In this document: piece by piece, positions 56,675-64,000 of the stretch
How the letters are laid out: every line of letters starts with the position of its first letter
Position numbering within the stretch: position 1 is the stretch's first letter
Assembly (NCBI RefSeq): GCF_001027105.1
Contig: NZ_CP011526.1
Location: forward strand, 1,426,001-1,490,000
Reading direction: 5' to 3'
Length of the DNA stretch: 64,000 nucleotides
DNA from: Staphylococcus aureus
Lineage (GTDB): Bacteria > Bacillota > Bacilli > Staphylococcales > Staphylococcaceae
The notes under the pieces: model-generated
The model's input: only the letters and a program-made list of their open reading frames with translations
Databases searched by the model: none
Told to the model about the DNA's origin: nothing
Made by a program: the position numbers and the translations under genes

Positions 56675-57820
56675 TTAGTTTTCAATAGTTTTACGTTCTG
56701 TCTTTTTACCCCAGTATTGATAATAAGTACATTCTATATATCCATTAAATAACTTACGTCGCTTTGTTGCTTTACGATCTACTAAATATTCAAATTCTTT
56801 ATTACTTGTTAAAATGTATGTAGATAAAAATGGATGTTGTTTCATTAGTTTACCAATATAACGGTACATTTCTTCAACTTCTTCACGATCACCAATACGT
56901 TCACCATATGGAGGATTTCCAATTAACGCCACCGGTTCTTCTGTATCAATTGTTAATGTATTGACATCTTTTACACTAAATTTAATAATATCAGACAACC
57001 CAACTTCTTCAGCGTTACGCTTAGCAATCTCTACCATTTCTGGATCGATATCAGAAGCATATACTTCGATTTCTTTATCATAATCAGCCATCTTATCCGC
57101 TTCATCACGGTAATCATCATAAATATTTGCTGGCATGATGTTCCATTGCTCTGATACGAACTCGCGATTAAAACCAGGTGCGATATTTTGAGCAATTAAA
57201 CAAGCTTCTATAGCTATTGTACCCGAACCGCAAAATGGATCAATTAAAGGTGTATCACCTTTCCAGTTTGCAAGACGGATTAAACTTGCTGCCAACGTTT
57301 CTTTAATTGGTGCTTCACCTTGTGCTAATCTATAACCACGTCTGTTCAAACCAGAACCTGATGTGTCGATAGTCAATAATACATTATCTTTTAAAATGGC
57401 AACTTCAACAGGGTATTTGGCACCTGATTCATTTAACCAACCTTTTTCGTTATATGCGCGACGTAATCGTTCAACAATAGCTTTCTTAGTTATCGCCTGA
57501 CAATCTGGCACACTATGTAGTGTTGATTTAACGCTTCTACCTTGAACTGGGAAGTTACCCTCTTTATCAATTATAGATTCCCAAGGGAGCGCTTTGGTTT
57601 GTTCGAATAATTCGTCAAACGTTGTTGCGTTAAAACGTCCAACAACAATTTTGATTCGGTCTGCTGTGCGCAACCATAAATTTGCCTTTACAATTGCACT
57701 TGCGTCTCCTTCAAAAAATATACGACCATTTTCAACATTTGTTTCATAGCCTAATTCTTGAATTTCCCTAGCAACAACAGCTTCTAATCCCATCGGACAA
57801 ACTGCAAGTAATTGAAACAT
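56675..57820 (-). CDS. THUMP-domain class I SAM-dependent RNA methyltransferase (YpsC/RlmL-like)
   Basis: A 381-residue enzyme with an N-terminal ferredoxin-like and THUMP RNA-binding part (about 1-155) and a Rossmann methyltransferase (about 160-370). It shows IDPFCGSGTIAIEA (SAM binding), ASDIDPEMVEIA (motif II) and the catalytic NPPYG typical of N6-adenine or N2-guanine methylation. It matches the N-terminal half of E. coli RlmL, which methylates 23S rRNA; the exact target here is inferred. The ATG has AGGAG 8 nt before it. It lies just downstream of rnpB and gpsB, as ypsC does in B. subtilis. Confidence 0.88.
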   Translation of the reverse strand: MFQLLAVCPMGLEAVVAREIQELGYETNVENGRIFFEGDASAIVKANLWLRTADRIKIVVGRFNATTFDELFEQTKALPWESIIDKEGNFPVQGRSVKSTLHSVPDCQAITKKAIVERLRRAYNEKGWLNESGAKYPVEVAILKDNVLLTIDTSGSGLNRRGYRLAQGEAPIKETLAASLIRLANWKGDTPLIDPFCGSGTIAIEACLIAQNIAPGFNREFVSEQWNIMPANIYDDYRDEADKMADYDKEIEVYASDIDPEMVEIAKRNAEEVGLSDIIKFSVKDVNTLTIDTEEPVALIGNPPYGERIGDREEVEEMYRYIGKLMKQHPFLSTYILTSNKEFEYLVDRKATKRRKLFNGYIECTYYQYWGKKTERKTIEN

Positions 57821-57983
57821 ATATGATTCTCCTTTTATACAGGTATTTTATTCTTAGCTTGTGTTTTTTATACATTTCCAACAAATTTAATCGCTGATAC
57901 ATTAACGCATCCGCTTACTATTTTAAAACAAGGCAGTGTCATTATATCAAGACAAGGCGTTAATTTTAAGTGTTCTTTTCATG

Positions 57984-58013
57984 AAAAAAGCTCTCCATCA
58001 TCTAGGAGAGCTA
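57984..58013 (-). terminator. rnpB terminator
   Basis: Stem AGCTCTCC/GGAGAGCT (57990-57997 and 58006-58013) followed by TTTTTTC on the minus strand, directly after the mature RNase P RNA. Confidence 0.92.
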
Positions 58014-58017
58014 AACT

Positions 58018-58414
58018 AGTAGTGATATTTCTATAAGCCATGTTCTGTTCCATCGTACTCATCACGTGCACTAGTCACACTGGTACTCAGGTGATAACCA
58101 TCTGTCTACACCACTTCATTTCGCGAAGTGTGTCTCGTTTATACGTTGAATTCCGTTAAACAAGTGCTCCTACCAAATTTGGATTGCTCACTCGAGGGGT
58201 TTACCGCGTTCCACCTTTTATATTTCTATAAAAGCTACGTCACTGTGGCACTTTCAAATTACTCTATCCATATCGAAAGACTTAGGATATTTCATTGCCG
58301 TCAAATTAATGCCTTGATTTATTGTTTCATCAAGCACGAACACTACAATCATCTCAGACTGTGTGAGCATGGACTTTCCTCTATATAATATAGCGATTAC
58401 CCAAAATATCACTT
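58018..58414 (-). ncRNA. rnpB: RNase P RNA, Bacillus (B) type
   Basis: The catalytic RNA that cleaves tRNA 5' leaders. On the minus strand it shows the conserved blocks GGGTAATCGC, AGAGGAAAGTCCATGCTC (P4 5' part), GTAGTGTTCGTGC, GGTAAACCCCTCGAGTGAGCAA and ACAGAACATGGCTTA (P4 3' part). Ends were set from helix P1: GTGATATTT (58404-58412) pairs with AAATATCAC (58022-58030). The -10 box at 58420-58425 puts the start at about 58413-58414, in agreement. The size of about 397 nt is normal for the B type. Confidence 0.95.
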
Positions 58415-58419
58415 TTAAA

Positions 58420-58428
58420 ATTATAACA
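58420..58428 (-). promoter_or_regulatory. Extended -10 promoter of rnpB
   Basis: TGTTATAAT on the minus strand (TATAAT at 58420-58425), six bases before the RNA's 5' end. There is no clear -35, as expected for a TGn-extended -10. Confidence 0.7.
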
Positions 58429-58470
58429 TAGTCATTATTAGTAAGACAGTTAAACTTTTGTATTTAGTAA

Positions 58471-58815
58471 TTATTTACCAAATACAGCTTTTTCTAAGTT
58501 TGAAATACGTTTTAAAATATCTACATTATTTGAAGATGTATTTGTTGTTGTATTATTCGAAGAAAAACTTTTATTGTCCTGAGGTCTTGATGTTGCTACA
58601 CGTAGTCTTAATTCTTCTAATTCTTTTTTAAGTTTATGATTCTCTTCTGATAATTTTACAACTTCATTATTCATATCGGCCATTTTTTGATAATCAGCAA
58701 TAATGTCATCTAAAAATGCATCTACTTCTTCTCTTCTATAGCCACGAGCCATCGTTTTTTCAAAATCTTTTTCATAAATATCTTTTGCTGATAATTTCAA
58801 TGAAACATCTGACAT
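58471..58815 (-). CDS. gpsB: GpsB, cell-division/elongation adaptor
   Basis: A 114-residue DivIVA-like protein that links division and wall synthesis by binding penicillin-binding proteins and, in S. aureus, FtsZ. The N-terminal lipid/PBP-binding domain ([32 protein letters not shown]) is followed by a coiled coil (about 35-72), an Asn/Ser-rich linker and a C-terminal helix for hexamer formation ([16 protein letters not shown]). The start is the ATG at 58813-58815 with GAGGTGG just before it; the 16 upstream codons have no family match. It lies 13 nt after ypsA, and pbp2 is nearby on the opposite strand. Confidence 0.95.
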
Positions 58816-58828
58816 TTTTTCCACCTCA

Positions 58829-59392
58829 TTAGAAACTTTGATCTTCAGACCACTGTAAGTCATTGATGAATGCTGTTAATTCATCGAACGTCACAATATC
58901 ACAAGTATAGTTTGTTTTATCCATAAAATCAACTAACATCTGCTTGAAGAACTTAGGACTCGCCTCTTGTTCCTCATCATAAATGAGCAATGTTTGATCC
59001 GAATGTTCAAGCATAAATTGATCTGCTTGTTTAAATTGAAAAGGACCTTGATACGACGTATGAAAAATACTATCAACATAATCTGCATGCTTAATTATGT
59101 TGGCATACTTACTTTGATTATGTTCATTCCACTTTTCTGTATGTCCTTGGAACGGTGTAATTACAGCAAACTTTAACGAATCATATGTTCGTTGTAATTC
59201 AATAACAACTTCTGCAGTCCATAATTCTATACCCATTTGCCCTTGTATTAACACCCATTCTAATCCTTCATCCAACAGTTGTTCAATTTTATGTTTTATA
59301 AATTGTTTTAAATAATGTACTTCAGGTGCGTCATCTTTAAAAATGTTTAATTCGAATGATTTGTAACCTGTTACATAAACTGTTTTAACCAT
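58829..59392 (-). CDS. ypsA: YpsA, SLOG/DUF1273 family protein
   Basis: A 187-residue Rossmann-like protein of the SLOG superfamily (DUF1273), which may bind nucleotide-derived ligands. Marks are [29 protein letters not shown] and [15 protein letters not shown]. In B. subtilis and S. aureus YpsA affects cell division, and it keeps the same place beside gpsB in both. Its ATG overlaps the yppE stop by 8 bases, and gpsB follows after 13 nt, so the three are a tight unit. Confidence 0.9.
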
Positions 59393-59735
59393 CAGTACCC
59401 TCTTTTGTTACGCCATCTAATATATTTTGTAAATCATATTGAACACTTTTAAGCTTTTCTATAAATAACTTTCGACTTGTTCGCTTAAAATGACATTCGA
59501 CAGAAAGTTGTTCAATGTTAGCAATCAGTAGCTCAAATTTCCTTGAATTCATATAAGGTACTTCTATAATAAATTCACGATGTAATTTGATCTCATTGAG
59601 TATGCTATCAATATGTTCAGTATATGGCTTTACAGTTTGGTAAAAATCATGATCTTGTTGTTGTGATTTCACATTTTCAAAATTTTGTTGCATGTTGTTA
59701 ACTTCATAAATTAGTGATTCGACTACATCATTCAT
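59385..59735 (-). CDS. YppE-like (DUF1798) protein
   Basis: A 116-residue all-helical protein; the [23 protein letters not shown] segment is characteristic of the YppE/DUF1798 family of unknown function. The start is the ATG at 59733-59735, with GGAGG 7 nt before it; 17 further upstream codons are without support. It overlaps ypsA by 8 bases and heads the yppE-ypsA-gpsB unit, divergent from recU. Confidence 0.82.
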
Positions 59736-59786
59736 GAGGACGCCTCCTACATTTTTTAATTTATCACAATATACTGTATTCGTCAT

Positions 59787-60160
59787 GTTTTAACACTCTA
59801 TATAATTTGATTTAACTATTTTTTCAAATGTGTTATCTGTTAAATCAAGTAAATCTAAAAACTTCCTATATAAATACAAAATTTTATCGTGTATGTTGTT
59901 ATACGATGAAAATACTTTTAATCTAATAAAATCATTTAAATCAAATACACCTCTGCTGATTAACAACACATACTTGTACTTGCCTCAAAAATAAAAATTA
60001 CTAATCATGATTTGACTTTTATAACAAAATTCAAAAATATTGTAATGAGTATTCATTTTTATAAGCAAAACTTTTCAATTAATTAAAATTGTGTGTAAAA
60101 TTCCAACATTAACGGTAAATGTATTATAATATTATTGTGTTAATGCTGAAATCACGTTAA
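59787..60160. other. Divergent gene-free region between yppE and recU
   Basis: Very AT-rich. It must hold the yppE promoter (minus) and the start of recU-pbp2 control. One TTCCAA-18-TATAAT box on the plus strand lies near 60101-60132. There is no frame or strong hairpin. Confidence 0.4.
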
Positions 60161-60168
60161 AATAAGCT

Positions 60169-60198
60169 TTGGTGTATTGTGTCTTTCGCATTTATACT
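60169..60198 (+). promoter_or_regulatory. Candidate promoter of recU-pbp2
   Basis: TTGGTG (60169-60174), 18-nt spacer, TATACT (60193-60198). The start would be about 70 nt before recU. Confidence 0.4.
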
Positions 60199-60274
60199 AA
60201 TTTAAGTTTGGTGTTTCACTATAATGTTGTGTATAATAAACAACGTTTACTACCAAACTTGTGTGGTGAAATTT

Positions 60275-60901
60275 ATGAATTATCCAAATGGTAAACCATA
60301 TCGTAAAAATAGTGCTATAGACGGAGGGAAAAAGACCGCTGCCTTTAGTAATATTGAGTATGGTGGACGTGGTATGTCACTTGAAAAAGATATCGAACAT
60401 TCAAATACGTTTTATCTTAAAAGCGACATTGCAGTTATTCACAAAAAGCCTACGCCAGTACAAATAGTTAATGTCAACTATCCTAAGCGGAGTAAAGCTG
60501 TGATTAACGAAGCTTATTTTCGTACACCTTCAACAACTGATTACAACGGCGTTTATCAAGGTTATTATATTGATTTTGAAGCAAAGGAAACTAAAAACAA
60601 GACGTCCTTTCCTTTAAATAATATTCATGACCATCAAGTCGAACATATGAAAAATGCATATCAACAAAAAGGTATTGTGTTTTTAATGATTCGTTTTAAA
60701 ACGCTAGATGAAGTTTATCTTTTACCCTATTCAAAATTCGAAGTATTTTGGAAGAGATATAAAGATAATATTAAAAAGTCTATAACAGTTGATGAAATAC
60801 GAAAAAATGGTTACCATATTCCTTATCAGTATCAACCAAGATTAGACTATCTAAAAGCAGTTGATAAGTTGATATTAGATGAAAGTGAGGACCGCGTATG
60901 A
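60275..60901 (+). CDS. recU: RecU, Holliday junction resolvase
   Basis: A 208-residue nuclease that cuts Holliday junctions during recombination and chromosome segregation. Seen: the N-terminal NYPNGKPY and GGRGMSLE motifs, the active-site run [17 protein letters not shown] (Asp, Glu, Lys of the PD-(D/E)xK fold) and the stalk between them. The ATG at 60275 (MNYPNGK) has GGTGA 6 nt before it; 17 upstream codons of open frame are not conserved. It overlaps pbp2 by four bases (ATGA), as is usual in Firmicutes, so the two are co-translated. Confidence 0.96.
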
Positions 60902-63081
60902 CGGAAAACAAAGGATCTTCTCAGCCTAAGAAAAACGGTAATAATGGTGGGAAATCCAACTCAAAAAAGAATAGAAATGTGAAGAGAACGATTATTAAGA
61001 TTATTGGCTTCATGATTATTGCATTTTTCGTTGTTCTTTTACTAGGTATCTTATTGTTTGCTTATTATGCTTGGAAAGCACCTGCTTTTACCGAAGCTAA
61101 ATTACAAGATCCGATTCCTGCAAAGATATATGACAAGAACGGAGAACTTGTTAAAACATTAGATAATGGCCAAAGACATGAGCATGTAAATTTAAAAGAC
61201 GTGCCGAAATCAATGAAAGACGCAGTACTTGCAACTGAAGACAATCGTTTCTACGAACATGGCGCACTTGATTATAAACGTTTATTCGGTGCAATTGGTA
61301 AGAACTTGACTGGTGGATTTGGTTCTGAAGGTGCCTCAACATTAACACAACAAGTTGTTAAAGATGCATTTTTATCACAACATAAATCTATTGGACGTAA
61401 AGCTCAAGAAGCATACTTATCATATCGTTTAGAACAAGAGTATAGTAAAGATGATATCTTCCAAGTATATCTAAACAAAATTTACTATTCTGATGGCGTA
61501 ACAGGTATTAAAGCTGCTGCTAAGTATTACTTTAATAAAGATTTAAAAGATTTAAACTTAGCGGAAGAAGCTTATTTAGCCGGTTTACCTCAGGTTCCAA
61601 ACAACTATAATATTTATGATCATCCAAAAGCTGCTGAAGATCGTAAAAACACTGTTTTATACTTAATGCATTATCATAAACGCATTACAGATAAACAGTG
61701 GGAAGATGCTAAGAAAATCGATTTAAAAGCGAACTTAGTAAATCGTACTCCTGAAGAACGTCAAAACATTGATACAAATCAAGATTCTGAGTATAATTCA
61801 TACGTTAACTTTGTAAAATCTGAATTAATGAATAATAAAGCATTCAAAGATGAAAATTTAGGTAATGTATTACAAAGTGGTATTAAAATTTATACAAACA
61901 TGGATAAAGATGTTCAAAAAACATTACAAAATGATGTTGATAATGGTAGCTTCTACAAGAATAAAGACCAACAAGTTGGTGCAACAATTCTTGATAGTAA
62001 AACTGGTGGTTTAGTTGCTATATCTGGTGGACGTGATTTCAAAGACGTCGTTAACAGAAACCAAGCAACAGATCCTCACCCTACTGGTTCATCTTTAAAA
62101 CCTTTCTTAGCGTATGGACCTGCCATTGAAAATATGAAATGGGCAACAAACCATGCGATTCAAGATGAATCTTCATATCAAGTTGATGGTTCTACATTTA
62201 GAAACTATGATACGAAGAGTCACGGTACTGTATCTATTTATGATGCTTTACGACAAAGTTTCAATATCCCAGCTTTAAAAGCTTGGCAATCAGTTAAGCA
62301 AAATGCTGGTAATGATGCACCTAAGAAATTCGCTGCCAAACTTGGCTTAAACTACGAAGGCGATATTGGTCCATCTGAAGTACTTGGTGGTTCTGCTTCA
62401 GAATTCTCACCAACACAATTAGCATCAGCATTTGCTGCAATCGCTAACGGTGGTACTTATAACAACGCGCATTCAATTCAAAAAGTAGTTACTCGTGATG
62501 GTGAAACAATCGAATACGATCATACTAGCCATAAAGCGATGAGTGATTACACTGCATACATGTTAGCTGAGATGCTAAAAGGTACATTTAAACCATATGG
62601 TTCTGCATATGGCCATGGTGTATCTGGAGTAAATATGGGTGCTAAGACAGGTACTGGTACTTACGGTGCTGAAACTTATTCACAATATAATTTACCTGAT
62701 AATGCAGCGAAAGACGTGTGGATTAACGGCTTTACACCTCAATACACTATGTCAGTGTGGATGGGCTTCAGTAAAGTTAAACAATATGGTGAAAACTCAT
62801 TTGTGGGACATAGCCAACAAGAATATCCACAGTTCTTATATGAAAATGTGATGTCAAAAATTTCATCTAGAGATGGCGAAGACTTTAAACGTCCTAGCTC
62901 AGTAAGTGGTAGTATCCCATCAATCAATGTTTCTGGTAGTCAAGATAACAACACTACAAATCGTAGTACACACGGTGGTAGTGACACATCAGCAAACAGC
63001 AGTGGTACTGCACAATCAAATAACAATACTAGATCTCAACAATCTAGAAACAGCGGTGGATTAACAGGTATATTCAACTAA
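60898..63081 (+). CDS. pbp2: Penicillin-binding protein 2, class A transglycosylase/transpeptidase
   Basis: A 727-residue bifunctional cell-wall enzyme that polymerises glycan from lipid II and crosslinks it at the septum. In MRSA its transglycosylase works with PBP2a. Parts: a basic cytoplasmic N-terminus, a transmembrane helix (about 31-58), the GT51 domain with catalytic Glu114 ([11 protein letters not shown]), and the transpeptidase with Ser398 in SSLK, SFN at 454-456 and KTGT at 583-586. A low-complexity Ser/Asn/Thr tail follows 675. It begins inside the recU stop and is followed by a strong terminator. All catalytic residues are kept. Confidence 0.97.
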
Positions 63082-63093
63082 TCCACTCAACAT

Positions 63094-63141
63094 AAAATCC
63101 TCAGTTATACCATATTTATGGTGTAGCCGAGGATTTTTTTA
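63094..63141 (+). terminator. pbp2 terminator
   Basis: AAAATCCTC (63094-63102) pairs with GAGGATTTT (63129-63137), with inner TATACC/GGTGTA pairing, followed by a T run. It is 12 nt past the pbp2 stop. A second, weaker hairpin GGAAG/CTTCC with CTTTTTTT follows at 63163-63188. Confidence 0.88.
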
Positions 63142-63189
63142 GGTTCTTCATCTTTTATGGTGGGAAGGTAAAACTTCCTGCTTTTTTTA

Positions 63190-63646
63190 TAAGTATTCAT
63201 ACGCTATTGCTATATTAGTAGAAACCGTAAAATCAGTCATTCACATACATTTTGAAACATCTAAATAGTTTTTCATATTCACATCTTTAGCTATGTAAAA
63301 TTATTGAATTTGAATAAGTGGTTGTTCCCATTTTTAAAATTATGATTATATTTTCTCATAGTCATCTTAGACGCTGTTTTAAATTGATATATTTATTAAT
63401 TCCCTGTGTACGTTAATCAGTGAAATATCAACATGTTTGCAACATATTTTCACAATCATAGATATAAGAAATCCACCTACGATTCGAAATAGATATCTTA
63501 AAGCATATCTCAAGATATCCATTATGATGTAGATGGACAGTTTTTATATTAAGACGTTGTAATGACACGACACCTAACATAATTATAAATATGTGTGCAT
63601 GAATTAGTTTTATATATTTTCAACATTAGGAAATGATCAATCTTGT
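63190..63646. other. Gene-free region between pbp2 and the YpoC-like gene
   Basis: About 450 nt of AT-rich sequence between convergent genes, with no frame above background and no clear RNA structure that I can see. Confidence 0.5.
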
Positions 63647-63988
63647 CTATACCTGCTTATTCTTTAACCTTGTTTGATAACTAGCATTCATTTTAATCAA
63701 TTCAGTTTTAAAGGTCTTCATTTGTCGATAGCCCATAAAATGATATTTACGTTCAATCATATAATCATATCTTTCTTTAAAATTCATTGGCACAACAGGA
63801 TATTGATTTAATTTATCAAAATCAATATTGCCAGTTATGTCATTAACCTGCTTAAAATAATCAATAATTTTACTATGGTATTCATCCAAGTAGGGCTTTG
63901 CTTCACTAGAACCTAATGTCTTATTTTTGGCAAATAAATCAATCTCTTGTTCTAAATTATCAAATACCTCTTTTGTAATATTTGTCAT
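63647..63988 (-). CDS. YpoC-like small protein
   Basis: A 113-residue helical protein ending in a conserved basic stretch (MNFKERYDYMIERKYHFMGYRQMKTFKTELIKMNASYQ). Its position beside pbp2/recU, downstream of the window edge where dnaD-nth is expected, matches ypoC in B. subtilis (dnaD-nth-ypoC next to ponA-recU). Assignment rests mainly on this order. Function is unknown. The ATG at 63986-63988 has only a weak GTGATAAC before it, which suggests coupling to an upstream gene that lies beyond the window. Confidence 0.7.
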   Translation of the reverse strand: MTNITKEVFDNLEQEIDLFAKNKTLGSSEAKPYLDEYHSKIIDYFKQVNDITGNIDFDKLNQYPVVPMNFKERYDYMIERKYHFMGYRQMKTFKTELIKMNASYQTRLKNKQV

Positions 63989-64000
63989 GTTATCACGCTT

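Noticed and set aside
58128..58388. 86-residue plus-strand frame
   Set aside because: Lies antisense to the RNase P RNA gene; conserved RNA blocks explain the sequence.

Overview
The window is a stretch of core chromosome from a low-GC Gram-positive coccus, almost certainly Staphylococcus aureus. This rests on recognisable S. aureus proteins (Ebh, NorB, CvfC, PBP2, DfrA), strong AT bias, purine-rich Shine-Dalgarno sites and a S. aureus STAR-type intergenic repeat. I see no prophage, transposase, CRISPR array, tRNA or rRNA. Most genes lie on the minus strand.

Left part (1-8150, minus): a partial murG with a GNAT acetyltransferase just upstream of it; the membrane-anchored S41 protease CtpA; a tightly packed four-gene unit msrA-msrB-crr-like-yozE that joins methionine sulfoxide repair to a stand-alone PTS EIIA; then degV, dfrA (trimethoprim-susceptible form) and thyA, the last two being partners in the thymidylate/folate cycle.

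Next (8148-10247, minus): a probable operon of a small zinc-finger protein, a lone Nfu N-terminal domain, CvfC (the same Nfu-type domain fused to HEAT repeats) and the bacilliredoxin BrxA. It ends in an unusual ~164-bp fold-back sequence followed by a T-rich tract. On the plus strand, a preQ1-I riboswitch precedes a queuosine-precursor transporter. A STAR-like repeat block follows, then an RNase HI-like gene.

Centre (12170-44044, minus): half of the window is one intact reading frame, ebh, encoding a 10,624-residue surface protein. It has a YSIRK-type signal, an Ig-like N-terminal region, single FIVAR modules, about fifty 126-residue FIVAR/GA repeats, DUF1542 repeats, one transmembrane helix and a cytoplasmic tail that is itself built from repeats.

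Right of ebh (44442-49596, minus): the fermentative/efflux cluster ald1-tdcB-permease-norB, with a perfect 18-bp Rex operator placed immediately downstream of the ald1 -10 element. A 12-bp perfect hairpin sits just before norB. Then come a FEN-type 5'-3' exonuclease and a double-GTPase bacterial dynamin (minus), and a PepSY membrane protein (plus).

Right end: a DUF4889 protein, a THUMP-type RNA methyltransferase, RNase P RNA (rnpB) and the cell-division gene cluster gpsB-ypsA-yppE on the minus strand. This cluster is divergent from recU-pbp2 (plus, 4-bp overlap). A YpoC-like gene, whose order relative to pbp2/recU matches Bacillus, closes the window. I found no wholly new multi-gene system. 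The most noteworthy items are regulatory or repeat structures, listed as findings.
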